A DNA stretch of 64,000 nucleotides from Bacteroidia bacterium. GTDB taxonomy: Bacteria; Bacteroidota; Bacteroidia; Bacteroidales; Azobacteroidaceae. The stretch is from NCBI GenBank assembly GCA_025996895.1, contig BNTW01000002.1, positions 1 through 64,000 on the forward strand, given 5' to 3'. Below are positions 27,307 through 37,762 of the stretch, one piece after another. The position numbers were made by a program, and so were the translations under genes. Within the stretch, counting starts at the first letter, position 1. Each line of letters opens with the position of its first letter. Under the pieces are notes generated by a model that had not been told where the DNA came from, ran no database searches, and saw nothing but the letters and a program-made list of their open reading frames with translations.

Positions 27307-27849
27307 ATGAACTACATAGAAACGCAACTTCCGGGTGTATGGATTTTAGAGCCTCGCGTATTTACGGACGACCGGGGTTATTTTATGGAAACCTATCGAA
27401 AAGAAGATTTCGACAAACATATTGGTGAAATTTCTTTTGTTCAGGATAATGAGTCAAAATCGTCTTATGGTGTTTTGCGTGGCCTACATTTTCAGAAAGG
27501 CGAATTTGCACAGGCCAAACTCATCCGGGTGATCAGTGGCACAGTATTAGATGTAGCAGTAGATATTCGCAAGGATTCGCCGAATTTCGGGAAACACATT
27601 GCGGTCGAATTATCGGGCGAAAACAAGCGGCAACTGTTTATCCCTCGCGGATTTGCGCATGGATTTTTAGTGTTGAGTCCCAACGTTGTTTTTGATTATA
27701 AAGTAGATAACGTGTATGCTCCGCAGGCCGAAGACGCGATTGTGTATAACGATCCGGATATTAATATTCAGTGGCCGATACCTTCCGAAGAGATTGTATT
27801 GTCCGAAAAAGATAAAAATGCGTCATCATTGAAAGAACTATATATATGA
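27307..27849 (+). CDS. rfbC: dTDP-4-dehydrorhamnose 3,5-epimerase
   Basis: Cupin-fold epimerase of dTDP-L-rhamnose synthesis. Family signatures are clear: [18 protein letters not shown] with the catalytic His, [11 protein letters not shown] and [10 protein letters not shown]. 180 residues. First gene of the polysaccharide operon; its stop overlaps the rfbA start (ATGA). Confidence 0.96.
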   Translation: MNYIETQLPGVWILEPRVFTDDRGYFMETYRKEDFDKHIGEISFVQDNESKSSYGVLRGLHFQKGEFAQAKLIRVISGTVLDVAVDIRKDSPNFGKHIAVELSGENKRQLFIPRGFAHGFLVLSPNVVFDYKVDNVYAPQAEDAIVYNDPDINIQWPIPSEEIVLSEKDKNASSLKELYI

Positions 27850-28712
27850 AAGGAATTATTTTAGCAGGTGGAAGCGCGACGAGACTTTTCCCTTTGTCGA
27901 AAGCCATTTCAAAGCAAATTATGCCGGTTTATGACAAGCCGATGATTTATTATCCGCTTTCTACGCTGATGCTGGCGGGAATACGCGAAGTGCTGGTGAT
28001 TTCCACGCCGCGCGACTTGCCGATGTTTCAACAGTTGTTAGGCGCAGGCGAAACGCTGGGAATGAAGTTTGAATATATCATTCAGGAAGTGCCGAATGGC
28101 TTGGCGCAAGCATTTGTGCTGGGCGAAAAATTTATCAACGGCGAGCCGGCTTGCCTGATTTTGGGTGATAATATTTTCTACGGTCAGGGCTTCAGTAAAT
28201 TACTTCAGCAGGCGCAGGCGATTGAAAAAGGTGCGTGCGTTTTCGGTTATTACGTGAAAGACCCGCGTGCGTATGGTGTGGTCGATTTTGACGAGACCGG
28301 CCAAGTGATTTCTATCGAAGAAAAACCGGCGAAGCCGAAATCCAATTATGCGGTTCCGGGATTGTATTTTTATGATAAAACAGTGGTGGAACGTGCCAAA
28401 GCATTGAAGCCGTCGGCGCGGGGCGAATACGAAATCACCGACTTAAACCGCACCTATCTGGAAGACGGTTTATTAAAAGTAGAATTGTTCGGCAGAGGTT
28501 TTGCCTGGTTAGATACCGGCAATTGCGACAGCCTCTCGGAAGCGTCTAACTTTGTGGAAACCATTCAAAAACGGCAAGGATTTTATGTTTCCTGTATCGA
28601 AGAAATCGCTTGGCGCAAAGGTTGGATCGATGACGCACAATTGGAAAAATTGGGCAAATCGTTAGAAAAAACCGAATACGGCCAATATATATTATCACTA
28701 ACTGAAAATTAA
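27846..28712 (+). CDS. rfbA: Glucose-1-phosphate thymidylyltransferase
   Basis: Makes dTDP-glucose from glucose 1-phosphate and dTTP. The N-terminal [17 protein letters not shown] motif (nucleotidyltransferase with G-x-G-T/S-R-L and Lys), [11 protein letters not shown] and the GLAWLDTG-like end ([12 protein letters not shown]) are typical; 288 residues. The stop codon is immediately followed by a small heptamer array. Confidence 0.96.
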   Translation: MKGIILAGGSATRLFPLSKAISKQIMPVYDKPMIYYPLSTLMLAGIREVLVISTPRDLPMFQQLLGAGETLGMKFEYIIQEVPNGLAQAFVLGEKFINGEPACLILGDNIFYGQGFSKLLQQAQAIEKGACVFGYYVKDPRAYGVVDFDETGQVISIEEKPAKPKSNYAVPGLYFYDKTVVERAKALKPSARGEYEITDLNRTYLEDGLLKVELFGRGFAWLDTGNCDSLSEASNFVETIQKRQGFYVSCIEEIAWRKGWIDDAQLEKLGKSLEKTEYGQYILSLTEN

Positions 28713-28731
28713 TTCTCAATTCTCAACTCTC
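28711..28731 (+). repeat. Heptamer array (3 units) between rfbA and rfbB
   Basis: Units AATTCTC, AATTCTC, AACTCTC, starting within the rfbA stop codon; a fourth partial unit follows. Confidence 0.7.
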
Positions 28732-28738
28732 AATTTAT

Positions 28739-29893
28739 ATGAAGTATTATTTAGTAACCGGCGGGGCAGGTTTTATCGGCGCGAATTTCGTAAAACATTT
28801 GTTAAACACAAATCCCGAAGCGAAAATCATTGTTTTGGACGATTTGACTTATGCCGGAAATCTGGGCACGCTGAAAGACGATTTGAAAAATCCGAATTGT
28901 ATTTTTGTCAAAGGCGACATTCGCGACAACGAAGTGGTTAATCAACTGTTTACGGATTATCCGATTGATTATGTAGTGAATTTTGCAGCTGAAAGCCATG
29001 TCGATAGAAGCATCGAAAATCCACAGTTATTTTTGCAAACCAATATTTTGGGAACACAAAACCTGTTGGACAACGCCCGCAAGCATTGGACAATCGGAAA
29101 GGACGAAAACGGCTATCCGATTTACCGTGAGGGAGTGAAATACTTGCAGGTTTCGACCGATGAAGTATATGGAAGTTTGGGCGAAACCGGCTATTTTACG
29201 GAGAAAACGCCGCTTGACCCGCGCAGTCCGTATTCCGCTTCCAAAACCGGTGCGGATTTGATTGTGGTCGCTTATTCGGAAACTTATAAATTACCGATAA
29301 ACATCACTCGTTGTTCCAATAATTATGGTCCGTATCATTTTCCGGAAAAACTGATACCACTGATTATCAAGAATATTTTGGAGGGTAAAAAACTACCGGT
29401 GTATGGCGACGGCTCGAATGTGCGTGATTGGTTGTATGTGGAAGACCATTGCAAAGCAATCGACGCCGTGTTGCACAAAGGCAAAACCGGCGAAGTGTAT
29501 AACGTGGGCGGACACAACGAAAAGAAAAACATCGATATTGTGAAATTGACCATTAGCACTATCCGGCAGTTAATGGAAGAAAATCCGGCTTATCGGAAAG
29601 CGTTGAAAAAAACAGTTTGTCATTGTGGGCTTGATCCGCAATCTCCCGACTATTCGCTGGACTGGATAAGCGACGATTTAATTACTTTCGTGAAAGACCG
29701 CTTGGGACATGATCAGCGTTATGCTATCGACCCGACAAAAATCACGAATGCTTTGGGCTGGTATCCTGAAACCAAATTTGAGGACGGTATCGTGAAGACT
29801 ATTCGCTGGTATCTTGAAAATCAGGATTGGGTGGAAGAAGTAACTTCGGGCGATTACCAGAAATATTATCAGGCGATGTACGAAAATCGATAA
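28739..29893 (+). CDS. rfbB: dTDP-glucose 4,6-dehydratase
   Basis: NAD-dependent SDR enzyme making dTDP-4-keto-6-deoxyglucose. The [10 protein letters not shown] nucleotide motif, the active site STDEVYGS and the YSASK dyad are present. At 384 residues it is slightly long because a palindromic repeat unit (29618-29646) is translated as C-H-C-G-L-D-P-Q-S within the variable region near residue 295. The surrounding sequence (NPAYRK before, [15 protein letters not shown] after) is normal, so the insertion is clean and in frame. Confidence 0.95.
   Translation: MKYYLVTGGAGFIGANFVKHLLNTNPEAKIIVLDDLTYAGNLGTLKDDLKNPNCIFVKGDIRDNEVVNQLFTDYPIDYVVNFAAESHVDRSIENPQLFLQTNILGTQNLLDNARKHWTIGKDENGYPIYREGVKYLQVSTDEVYGSLGETGYFTEKTPLDPRSPYSASKTGADLIVVAYSETYKLPINITRCSNNYGPYHFPEKLIPLIIKNILEGKKLPVYGDGSNVRDWLYVEDHCKAIDAVLHKGKTGEVYNVGGHNEKKNIDIVKLTISTIRQLMEENPAYRKALKKTVCHCGLDPQSPDYSLDWISDDLITFVKDRLGHDQRYAIDPTKITNALGWYPETKFEDGIVKTIRWYLENQDWVEEVTSGDYQKYYQAMYENR
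29618..29646 (+). repeat. Palindromic repeat unit inside rfbB
   Basis: TGTCATTGTGGGCTTG followed by the complementary CCGCAATCTCC half; the same unit as in lpxK (3412-3438, inverted) and at 36347-36376. Confidence 0.82.
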
Positions 29894-29901
29894 AAGATTT
29901 T

Positions 29902-30999
29902 ATGGAAAAGAACGCAAAAATTTATATAGCCGGACACAAAGGCTTGGTAGGCTCGGCAATCCTGAAAAATTTGCAGGCGAAAGGTTATACAAATTTTGTT
30001 CTGAGGACTTCTTCCGAATTGGATTTGAGAAATCAGCAGGCGGTTTTTGAATTTTTCGAGCGCGAAAAATCCGATTATGTCTTTTTGGCAGCTGCCAAGG
30101 TGGGTGGAATTGTAGCGAATAACACCTATCGCGGACAATTTATATATGAAAATTTGCAGATACAAAACAATGTCATTCATGCGGCATATAAAAATGGCGT
30201 GAAAAAACTGCTGTTTCTCGGTTCGACCTGCATTTATCCGCGCGAAGCTCCCCAACCGATGCCCGAAGATTGCTTGCTGACTTCTCCGCTGGAATACACC
30301 AACGAGCCGTATGCGATTGCCAAAATTGCGGGAATTAAATTGTGCGAAAGCTATAATTTGCAATACGGAACAAATTTTATTGCGGTCATGCCGACCAATT
30401 TGTACGGCCCGAACGATAATTTTGATTTGGAGAAATCGCATGTTTTGCCGGCTTTATTGAGAAAAGTGCATTTGGCAAAGGCGTTAGCGAACGGCGATTG
30501 GGATACCATTCGCAACGATTTAAACCGTCTGCCGGTTGAAAACATTTCAGGTAAAAATTCGGAACAGGAAATGACGGAAATGCTGAAAAAACACGGTATC
30601 GAAAAACAGCGTGTGGAAATCTGGGGAACAGGAAATCCGATGCGTGAGTTTCTGTGGAGTGAAGAAATGGCAGACGCCTGCGTCTTTGTCATGGAAAAGG
30701 TCAGTTTTGCAGACTTGAAACCCGAAGGCAAAGAAATTCGTAACACGCATATTAATATAGGTACAGGAAAAGAAGTTTCCATTCGCAGATTGGCGGAAAT
30801 CATCGCTAACACCGTTGGCTACGAAGGCGAATTTTATTTTAACACCGACAAACCCGATGGCACGATGCTAAAACTGACCGACCCTTCCAAGCTACACCGT
30901 TTGGGCTGGCAGCACAAGATTGAAATAGAAGAAGGAATAAAAAAACTCTATATTTGGTACACGGTACACGGTGCAGGGTACACGAAAGGGAAACATTAA
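29902..30999 (+). CDS. fcl: GDP-L-fucose synthase
   Basis: Epimerase-reductase converting GDP-4-keto-6-deoxymannose to GDP-L-fucose. N-terminal [16 protein letters not shown] and Y-A-I-A-K catalytic motifs, and MREFLW are present. The start at 29902 ([12 protein letters not shown]) is chosen because it follows the rfbB stop; an earlier Met overlaps rfbB. It has the long insertion (about residues 190-235) usual in Bacteroides. The last dozen residues (after I-W-Y) are encoded by a heptamer array at 30956-30983, so the natural C-terminus was altered. Confidence 0.93.
   Translation: MEKNAKIYIAGHKGLVGSAILKNLQAKGYTNFVLRTSSELDLRNQQAVFEFFEREKSDYVFLAAAKVGGIVANNTYRGQFIYENLQIQNNVIHAAYKNGVKKLLFLGSTCIYPREAPQPMPEDCLLTSPLEYTNEPYAIAKIAGIKLCESYNLQYGTNFIAVMPTNLYGPNDNFDLEKSHVLPALLRKVHLAKALANGDWDTIRNDLNRLPVENISGKNSEQEMTEMLKKHGIEKQRVEIWGTGNPMREFLWSEEMADACVFVMEKVSFADLKPEGKEIRNTHINIGTGKEVSIRRLAEIIANTVGYEGEFYFNTDKPDGTMLKLTDPSKLHRLGWQHKIEIEEGIKKLYIWYTVHGAGYTKGKH
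30956..30983 (+). repeat. Heptamer array (4 units) at the 3' end of fcl
   Basis: Units GGTACAC, GGTACAC, GGTGCAG, GGTACAC. Faces an inverted four-unit array at 31005-31032; together they can form a long hairpin around the fcl stop codon. Confidence 0.85.
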
Positions 31000-31004
31000 A
31001 AATC

Positions 31005-31032
31005 GTGCACCGTGTACCTTGTACCGTGCACC
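31005..31032 (+). repeat. Inverted heptamer array (4 units) between fcl and gmd
   Basis: Units GTGCACC, GTGTACC, TTGTACC, GTGCACC, the reverse complement family of the 30956 array. It lies in the leader of gmd and could pair with the fcl end in the mRNA. Confidence 0.85.
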
Positions 31033-31046
31033 TAAAAGAAATAGAC

Positions 31047-32198
31047 ATGGGAAAAACAGCGTTAATTACCGGTATCACCGGACAGGATGGAGCCTATTTA
31101 TCCGAATATCTGATAAAAAAGGGATATACCGTGCATGGTATCAAACGGCGGGCGTCGTCGTTCAACACGGACAGAATTGACCATTTGTATCAAGATCCGC
31201 ATTTGGACAATCGTAATCTGATCTTGCACTATGGCGATATGACCGACTCCATGAATTTGACGCGTATTATCGGCGAGACACAGCCCGACGAAATCTATAA
31301 TCTGGCAGCGCAGAGCCACGTAAAAGTAAGTTTCGATACGCCCGAATATACGGCCAATGTAGATGGTTTAGGAACATTGCGCATTTTGGAAGCTGTCCGT
31401 TTGTTGGGTTTAACGCCTAAAACACGGATTTACCAAGCTTCGACTTCTGAGCTCTACGGCTTGGTACAGGAAGTTCCACAAAAGGAAACGACACCGTTTT
31501 ATCCGCGTAGTCCGTACGCAGCGGCAAAATTATATGCTTATTGGATTACGGTCAATTACCGCGAAGCCTACAATATGTTTGCCTGCAACGGTATTTTGTT
31601 CAATCATGAATCGCCGTTACGGGGCGAAACTTTCGTTACACGGAAAGTTACCCGTGCCATTTCGCGCATTGCGTTGGGTATTCAATCGGACGTATATATG
31701 GGAAATCTTTCGAGCAAACGCGATTGGGGACACGCTAAAGACTACATCAAAGCGATGTACCTGATTTTGCAACAAGAACAACCCGACGATTATGTGATTG
31801 CGACCGGCGTAACAACCACCATTCGCGATTTTATCAGCAAAGCATTCAAAGAAATTGGTATCGAAGTGGCATTTCAAGGCGAAGGTGCGCACGAAACCGG
31901 ACAAATTGTCGGAATAGATGCCGAGATTTTTGTTCAAAAAATAGGCGAGCCTTATTTGGAGTCCATTGTGAAAAGAATCGGCGAAGAAGTGGTAAAAGTT
32001 GATCCGAAATATTTCCGGCCGACCGAAGTGGAATTGTTGATCGGTGATGCAACGAAAGCGCGCACAAAGTTGTCGTGGGAGCCAAAATACACGTTAGACA
32101 CGTTGATTGAAGACATGATGTCGAACGATGTAAAAGAAATGAAGAAAGAAGCCTATTTGAAAGACGGCGGTTACCGGATTTTAAATTATTTTGAGTAA
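31047..32198 (+). CDS. gmd: GDP-mannose 4,6-dehydratase
   Basis: Produces GDP-4-keto-6-deoxymannose, the substrate of Fcl. N-terminal [14 protein letters not shown], the active-site S-T-S-E-L-Y-G and Y-A-A-A-K motifs, and [16 protein letters not shown] are typical; 383 residues. The start at 31047 (MGKTALITG) is chosen because upstream Met codons lie inside the repeat arrays. The gmd-fcl pair gives GDP-L-fucose for surface glycans. Confidence 0.95.
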   Translation: MGKTALITGITGQDGAYLSEYLIKKGYTVHGIKRRASSFNTDRIDHLYQDPHLDNRNLILHYGDMTDSMNLTRIIGETQPDEIYNLAAQSHVKVSFDTPEYTANVDGLGTLRILEAVRLLGLTPKTRIYQASTSELYGLVQEVPQKETTPFYPRSPYAAAKLYAYWITVNYREAYNMFACNGILFNHESPLRGETFVTRKVTRAISRIALGIQSDVYMGNLSSKRDWGHAKDYIKAMYLILQQEQPDDYVIATGVTTTIRDFISKAFKEIGIEVAFQGEGAHETGQIVGIDAEIFVQKIGEPYLESIVKRIGEEVVKVDPKYFRPTEVELLIGDATKARTKLSWEPKYTLDTLIEDMMSNDVKEMKKEAYLKDGGYRILNYFE

Positions 32199-32339
32199 CA
32201 GCAAACCGGCATTTTTTATTTAAAAAATGTAATCTATATTTATTTTTGAAAAGTGGCATAATGTTTGCTTTACAACAATAAAGAAGCTAAATAGTAAGGA
32301 TGCGAACGAATCAGGATTAGTTAAATAATTTAAACAATT

Positions 32340-34307
32340 ATGATTCGTATGAAGAGAAAGTTAGGTCAAGTGTTAGTGTCGGTAATAAATAAATTACGGT
32401 CGATTTCGTATTTGCCTGCGTGGGCGGTATTCATAATTGATATATTCCTTTCGGGTTTTGCTTTTACTATTTCATATTTGATTTGTTATCAAATGGGAAA
32501 CCATATCGTGTTGACCGTTCCTTTTTTGTTGAAATTACTGCTGAATACGGTCATTATTGCGTTTTTCTTTCTGCTGTTCCGTTCCTACAGGGGAGTTCTC
32601 CGTTATTTCAGCATTACAGACGGCCGGTCGATTTTCATGTCGGTTCTTTCAACTGCGGTAACGATGGTGGTTTTGAATTTTTTCACTCAACATTTATTAC
32701 AGTATACTATTCTTGTTTATTTCGGATTTGTTATTAATTTTGGCTTAACGCTTTTGTTCCTGTATCTTTTCCGGACAATGATACAAGTAATTTATCATTT
32801 GCTGGGCAACGGCTCGCCTCCCGCTAACCGGAAAATCCCCATTCTTATTTTTGATATTTCGTCTACTATGATTTCAACGGCGGAAATGCTGAAAAAGAGT
32901 TCTACTCATTACATTCCTGTCGGATTTATTTCTTCCGATAAGAAAGCCGTAGATAAATTGATTTTAGGGCTTCCGGTTTTTTCGATGAGCGATAAGGACA
33001 GTGTGTTGATTAAGAATAAATTGGTGCAGGCTCTATTGATTAATCCGGCCGAACAAGACATTCACGAAAAAGAAACGATTGCCGGATATTGTGAAAAAAA
33101 CCGGTTGAAAATATTGTCTATTCCGGCTGTTTCGGATTATCAAAAACGGCCGAGTATTGATAAAATCCGGAATATACAGATTGAAGATTTATTGGGACGG
33201 ACTCCGATTTCCATTGCGATAGAAGAAATCGGCGAAAATTTAAGGAATAAATGCGTAATGGTAACCGGTGCAGCCGGCTCCATTGGGAGCGAAATTGTTC
33301 ATCAAATCGCTTGTTTCCAGCCGGGATTGGTGCTTTTGTGCGATATTGCGGAAACTCCCTTGCATGCGCTTCAGTTGGAAATTCAGGAAAAATTTCCGGA
33401 GTTGCATTATATGCCTTTGCTTTGTGATGTTCGCAACCGTGCGCGCATGGAACAGATTTTTAAAGTATTCCGTCCTTCACATGTTTATCATGCAGCCGCC
33501 TACAAGCATGTTCCGTTAATGGAAAGTCACCCGTGCGAATCCATTCATACGAATGTAAGCGGAACGAAAAACATTGCCGATTTGTCTGTCAAATACCGGG
33601 CGGAAGTATTGGTTATGATTTCTACGGATAAAGCCGTCAATCCGACCAACGTCATGGGTGCATCCAAACGAATTGCCGAAATTTATGTGCAATCGTTGTA
33701 TAAATATTTGAAAGCGAACGAAGAAAAATATAAAAATCCGATACGGATTATAACTACACGCTTCGGAAATGTACTTGGCTCAAACGGCTCGGTCATTCCG
33801 TTGTTTAAGGAACAAATCGAAAAAGGCGGGCCGGTTACGGTTACTCACCCTGACATTATCCGCTATTTCATGACTATTCCTGAAGCTTGCCGGCTGGTTT
33901 TGGAAGCAGCCAATATGGGCAAAGGGGGTGAAATTTTTGTCTTTGATATGGGGGAACCGGTGAAAATTGTCGATTTGGCGGAAAAGATGATTCGTTTGTC
34001 CGGATTGAAACCCTATGAGGATATTCCGATTGTATTTACCGGTTTGCGTCCCGGTGAAAAATTATATGAAGAATTGCTTGCCGACGAAGAAATTACGCAG
34101 AAAACATATAATAAAAATATTATGATAGGAACAGTACGCGATGATTATGAATATGAAGAACTAAAATCTCGGTTGGCAGAACTTTGTGAAGCCGCTGTGA
34201 ATCATGTAGATAAAGAAGTGGTCAGAATAATGAAAGAAATTATTCCCGAATATATCAGTGCAAATTCCATTTATGAACTTTTGGACGAAGAGGTGTTTGC
34301 AAATTAA
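32340..34307 (+). CDS. Membrane-bound nucleotide-sugar 4,6-dehydratase (WbpM/PglF/CapD family)
   Basis: Inner-membrane SDR enzyme acting on UDP-HexNAc at the start of rare-sugar synthesis for surface polysaccharides. Four N-terminal membrane helices (about residues 22-135), a first Rossmann-like region, and a second catalytic SDR domain with TGAAGSIGSEI (about residue 309), HAAAYKHVPLME and the S-T-D-K plus V-M-G-A-S-K pattern in which Met replaces the usual Tyr, as known for PglF/FlaA1. 655 residues. Substrate is not certain. Nearly duplicated by the next gene. Confidence 0.9.
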   Translation: MIRMKRKLGQVLVSVINKLRSISYLPAWAVFIIDIFLSGFAFTISYLICYQMGNHIVLTVPFLLKLLLNTVIIAFFFLLFRSYRGVLRYFSITDGRSIFMSVLSTAVTMVVLNFFTQHLLQYTILVYFGFVINFGLTLLFLYLFRTMIQVIYHLLGNGSPPANRKIPILIFDISSTMISTAEMLKKSSTHYIPVGFISSDKKAVDKLILGLPVFSMSDKDSVLIKNKLVQALLINPAEQDIHEKETIAGYCEKNRLKILSIPAVSDYQKRPSIDKIRNIQIEDLLGRTPISIAIEEIGENLRNKCVMVTGAAGSIGSEIVHQIACFQPGLVLLCDIAETPLHALQLEIQEKFPELHYMPLLCDVRNRARMEQIFKVFRPSHVYHAAAYKHVPLMESHPCESIHTNVSGTKNIADLSVKYRAEVLVMISTDKAVNPTNVMGASKRIAEIYVQSLYKYLKANEEKYKNPIRIITTRFGNVLGSNGSVIPLFKEQIEKGGPVTVTHPDIIRYFMTIPEACRLVLEAANMGKGGEIFVFDMGEPVKIVDLAEKMIRLSGLKPYEDIPIVFTGLRPGEKLYEELLADEEITQKTYNKNIMIGTVRDDYEYEELKSRLAELCEAAVNHVDKEVVRIMKEIIPEYISANSIYELLDEEVFAN

Positions 34308-34326
34308 ATACGAAATTTTACCTTTG
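34296..34326 (+). promoter_or_regulatory. Promoter TTTG-N19-TACCTTTG before the second dehydratase
   Basis: -33 TTTG at 34296-34299 and -7 TACCTTTG at 34319-34326 with exactly 19 bases between. The -33 lies in the end of the upstream coding sequence; transcription would start near 34333, giving a short leader to the ATG at 34349. Confidence 0.6.
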
Positions 34327-34348
34327 TATAAAAATAAATAAATAAGTA

Positions 34349-36298
34349 ATGCCCTTTCAATCCAAATTTGTCGACGCGCTTTGTTCTAAATTAGAGAATA
34401 TTCCCTATTTGCCCAAATGGTTTGTTTTCGGAATGGATTTGGTGGGTGTATCTATTTCTTTTACAATTTCTTATCTGGTTTGTTTTCATTTGATTGAAGC
34501 TCCTTACCTGTGGGACGCATTCCTGATGAAATTATTGTTTTGCTTAATCATAACCGGCAGTTTCTTTTCTCTTTGGCGGACGCATGTCGGCATTATCCGC
34601 TATTCGAGTTTTAGAGATGCCTTGCGTGTTTTTGTCGCTTTGGTTTGTGCGAATATAACCCTTTACGGAGTCAATATACTCCTGCAAAAGTACTACGGAC
34701 ATATTATTATGCCTGGTATCGGATTTTTTATTAATTTTTTGCTGAGTTTTTCGTTTATCTTTTTCTGCAAAATGGTTGTCCGGATTGTATTCGATTATGT
34801 GAAGATAAAAGGGTCGGGACCAGTTAAAAATGTTCCGGTATTGATTTATGGTGTCAATCCGATGTTGGTGGAATTGGCCCGTATGGTCAATCATTCCGAA
34901 CAAATAAAGTACCGTCCGATTGGTTTTATTGCGCCGAAAAACATGACTGCCGGTAAGCGGGCTTTCAATCTTCCGGTATATCATATTAATAAAGCATTCA
35001 CTCATAAAAAAGTCATATCCGAATTTAAGGCGGTGGTAATCGACCCTAAAGAAATTGACAGAGAACAAAAGCAGCGGCTTTACGGATTATGCCTGAAATA
35101 CAAGAAAGATTTGTTGTCTGTGCCTTCGATGGACGACTGGACAGGAAATACACAATTCAAAAATCTGAAGAAAGTGCGAATTGAAGACCTGTTGCAGCGT
35201 GTTCCGATTGAAATTGATACCGGCTCTATCGGCCGGAATTTGGAAGGTAAAACAGTGTTGATTACCGGTGCGGCCGGCTCTATTGGAAGTGAAATTGTGC
35301 GCCAGGTAAGCCATTTCAATATAGGGCTGCTTTTGATTTGTGATGTTGCCGAAAGTCCTCTCCATGAAATTCGTATGGAGATAAACGACAAATATCCGCA
35401 AATTAATTATAAAATATTGATAGTCAATGTGCGGGATTACGAACTAATGAAAAAAGTTTTTGAAAAGTATCGTCCGAATATTATTTATCATGCTGCTGCT
35501 TATAAACACGTTCCATTGATGGAAGAACATCCGTGCGAAGCCATTTTGACCAATGTGCTGGGAAGTAAAAATATGGCCGATTTGGCAATGGAATATAAAG
35601 CAGAAGCCTTTGTGATGATTTCGACCGACAAAGCGGTTAATCCGAGCAATATTATGGGTGCTTCCAAGCGAATTGCCGAAATTTACGGACAATCGCTTTT
35701 CCGGAAAGTAAAAAATGAAAAAAGCGATACGGCTACTCGTTTCATCATTACGCGCTTCGGCAACGTGCTTGGCTCTAACGGCTCGGTCATTCCGCGTTTC
35801 GAGCAACAAATCAGTCGCGGCGGACCGATTACAGTTACGCATCCGGAAATTATCCGTTATTTTATGACCATTCGGGAAGCTTGCCGTCTGGTGTTGGACG
35901 CAGGAAATTTCGGGAAAGGCGGTGAAGTTTTTGTTTTCGACATGGGCGAACCGGTAAAAATCAAGGATATGGCGGAAGAAATGATTCGGCTGTCAGGTTT
36001 CGTGCCGTACAAAGACATCGATATTATTTATACAGGTTTGCGTCCGGGCGAAAAATTGTATGAAGAATTGTTGTATGACAAAGAAACAGTGAAACCGACG
36101 CACAATAGAAAAATCATGATCGGCTCGGTGCGCGAACACGATTACGATGAAGTCAATAAGGCCGTTTCTCAATTATTGGCCGAAGCCGCCGCCTACCATT
36201 CGCGCGAAGTGGTGAAACTCATGAAAACGATTGTCCCGGAATTTAAAAGTCTCAATTCGGAATATGCCGAATTGGACAAATTACCCAATTGTCATTGA
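34349..36298 (+). CDS. Second membrane-bound nucleotide-sugar 4,6-dehydratase (paralogue)
   Basis: 649 residues with the same plan as the previous gene: four membrane helices, then TGAAGSIGSEI, HAAAYKHVPLMEEHPCEA, STDKAVNPSNIMGASK (Met in the Tyr position), and a C-terminal block RPGEKLYEELL. The two proteins are clearly tandem paralogues, but the membrane halves differ strongly and each has its own promoter region, so they may act on different sugars. It has its own strong promoter (34296-34326). Confidence 0.9.
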   Translation: MPFQSKFVDALCSKLENIPYLPKWFVFGMDLVGVSISFTISYLVCFHLIEAPYLWDAFLMKLLFCLIITGSFFSLWRTHVGIIRYSSFRDALRVFVALVCANITLYGVNILLQKYYGHIIMPGIGFFINFLLSFSFIFFCKMVVRIVFDYVKIKGSGPVKNVPVLIYGVNPMLVELARMVNHSEQIKYRPIGFIAPKNMTAGKRAFNLPVYHINKAFTHKKVISEFKAVVIDPKEIDREQKQRLYGLCLKYKKDLLSVPSMDDWTGNTQFKNLKKVRIEDLLQRVPIEIDTGSIGRNLEGKTVLITGAAGSIGSEIVRQVSHFNIGLLLICDVAESPLHEIRMEINDKYPQINYKILIVNVRDYELMKKVFEKYRPNIIYHAAAYKHVPLMEEHPCEAILTNVLGSKNMADLAMEYKAEAFVMISTDKAVNPSNIMGASKRIAEIYGQSLFRKVKNEKSDTATRFIITRFGNVLGSNGSVIPRFEQQISRGGPITVTHPEIIRYFMTIREACRLVLDAGNFGKGGEVFVFDMGEPVKIKDMAEEMIRLSGFVPYKDIDIIYTGLRPGEKLYEELLYDKETVKPTHNRKIMIGSVREHDYDEVNKAVSQLLAEAAAYHSREVVKLMKTIVPEFKSLNSEYAELDKLPNCH

Positions 36299-36346
36299 TA
36301 TATTCAAAAGTTTTGAATTGTTCTCTTTCCCAGAAGGGTATTTTTA

Positions 36347-36376
36347 GGGAGATTGCGGGTCAAGTCCGCAATGACA
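36347..36376 (-). repeat. Palindromic repeat unit between convergent genes
   Basis: Intergenic copy of the TGTCATTGCGGaCTTG-type unit (read on the minus strand), between the dehydratase and ATPase stop codons. It can form a hairpin and might slow both converging transcripts, but no T-run is present. Confidence 0.8.
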
Positions 36377-36381
36377 AAGAA

Positions 36382-37728
36382 CTACTCCGAGTATTGTTTC
36401 AATATTTCTTCAAGTACGCCGACATAATAAAACGGTACATTGAGCAGCCGAAACTTTTTGCCTTTTTGCGTTGTAACTTCATCAACAGAAAACGGTTGCG
36501 ACCAAACTCTTACGGCAATGTCGTGTGGCACTTCGTCCATAAACAAATGCAATGATTTAAGGTGTGCGTTGTGTCCCGATTTTACTTCAATGGGGATAAC
36601 TTTGCCGTCGAATTGCAAAACAAAATCTATTTCTGCCTGTGAAGTGTGTTTTTCGCGCACCCAAAAATTCCGCTGATTGGAAACACGACTATCCAATGCC
36701 AGCAGTTCCTGTGCCACAACCTGTTCGGCAATTTTTCCGCGATAAGCGTCAAGAATATCTTTTGAGCCAAATACTTCTTGTTGCAATTTTGCCGCATAAT
36801 TGACCAAACCGCAATCGAGCCAAAGCAGTTTTGGCGAGCGTTTCAGGTCTTGCGTTACCGGTACGAGAAAATCGGTGGTCGGGTAGCAAAGTTCCAACAC
36901 AAAGGTTTTTTCCAAAGTGCGAAACGCCTCGCCCATTTCTCTCGCTTTGTAGGAAGATTCGGCAAAACCTCCCAGCGTAATGCGTTGTGCAGCAAACTTC
37001 CAACCCGCTTTCAAAATATAACGAATGGTTTGGCTCATTGTGTTGTTTTCGGCGTATTTTTCCACATCATCGCGATAACTTGTGAGCAAACTTTCATAAA
37101 TCTTGTTCAAACCGACAAAATCCTTTTTTTCTGCATAATCGGCAACCACTTCGGGCATTCCGCCAATGAGCGTGAAAGTGTTAAATAAGTTCATCGTTCT
37201 GTCGTGCAACGCTTCGGGTATTCGCCTGTCAATCAATGCTTCTTCAAGCATTTTTTCATCAATAGCCCGCAAAAATTCATTGAAAGTACAGGGGCAAACT
37301 GCCAGATATTCCACACGCCCGACAGGAAACGATATGTTTTTACTCAACATCGTTTCCAGCAACGAGCCGGCGGCAATCACATACAAATCAGGCAGTTTTT
37401 CCTCATAAAAATAGCGCAGTTTTGTAATTGCCGTTTTTGAATTTTGAATTTCGTCAATAAACAAAAGCGTTTTACCCGCCTGCTTTTTTTGTTTACAAAA
37501 CATAAAAATTTCGGCCAGAAGGTCGGGAATTTCCTGCTCCTTTTCAAAAAGAGCCATTGCTTTCGGTTTTTTTTCAAAATTCAGGTAGAGATAATTCTCA
37601 AACCGTTCGGCAAAACTTTCCACAAGAGTAGTTTTGCCAACCTGACGAGAGCCCCTTAATATCAACGGTTTGCGTTTTTTATTCGCCGCCCATTGTTCCA
37701 ATTCTTTAATAACATTTCTTTCAAACAT
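36382..37728 (-). CDS. AAA ATPase with DUF4143 C-terminal domain
   Basis: 448 residues: Walker A in RGSRQVGKTTL (about residue 25), Walker B in LLFIDEIQ, a winged-helix region, and a C-terminal nuclease-like domain with EIDFVLQFDGKVIPIEVKSG (D...E-x-K pattern). These ATPases are abundant in Bacteroidetes and of unknown function; they may be defence or mobile genes. Three phased direct repeats lie just upstream (37763-37846) and could regulate it. Confidence 0.85.
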   Translation of the reverse strand: MFERNVIKELEQWAANKKRKPLILRGSRQVGKTTLVESFAERFENYLYLNFEKKPKAMALFEKEQEIPDLLAEIFMFCKQKKQAGKTLLFIDEIQNSKTAITKLRYFYEEKLPDLYVIAAGSLLETMLSKNISFPVGRVEYLAVCPCTFNEFLRAIDEKMLEEALIDRRIPEALHDRTMNLFNTFTLIGGMPEVVADYAEKKDFVGLNKIYESLLTSYRDDVEKYAENNTMSQTIRYILKAGWKFAAQRITLGGFAESSYKAREMGEAFRTLEKTFVLELCYPTTDFLVPVTQDLKRSPKLLWLDCGLVNYAAKLQQEVFGSKDILDAYRGKIAEQVVAQELLALDSRVSNQRNFWVREKHTSQAEIDFVLQFDGKVIPIEVKSGHNAHLKSLHLFMDEVPHDIAVRVWSQPFSVDEVTTQKGKKFRLLNVPFYYVGVLEEILKQYSE

Positions 37729-37745
37729 AGCTCTGAATTTTTCTG

Positions 37746-37753
37746 CAAAGATA
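37746..37753 (-). promoter_or_regulatory. -7 element (TATCTTTG) before the DUF4143 ATPase gene
   Basis: Minus-strand TATCTTTG 17 bases upstream of the start codon; the phased repeats begin 10 bases further upstream, where activator or repressor sites would be expected. Confidence 0.4.
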
Positions 37754-37762
37754 ATAACTTTG

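Noticed and set aside
29827-29901. Longer N-terminus for fcl
   Set aside because: Overlaps the end of rfbB and does not match the family N-terminus.
30954-31046. Longer N-terminus for gmd
   Set aside because: The extra 31 codons are made of heptamer repeats; homologues begin at the MGKTALITG Met.
36347-36376. Dedicated bidirectional terminator
   Set aside because: The hairpin is a copy of the dispersed palindromic unit and lacks T-runs on either side.
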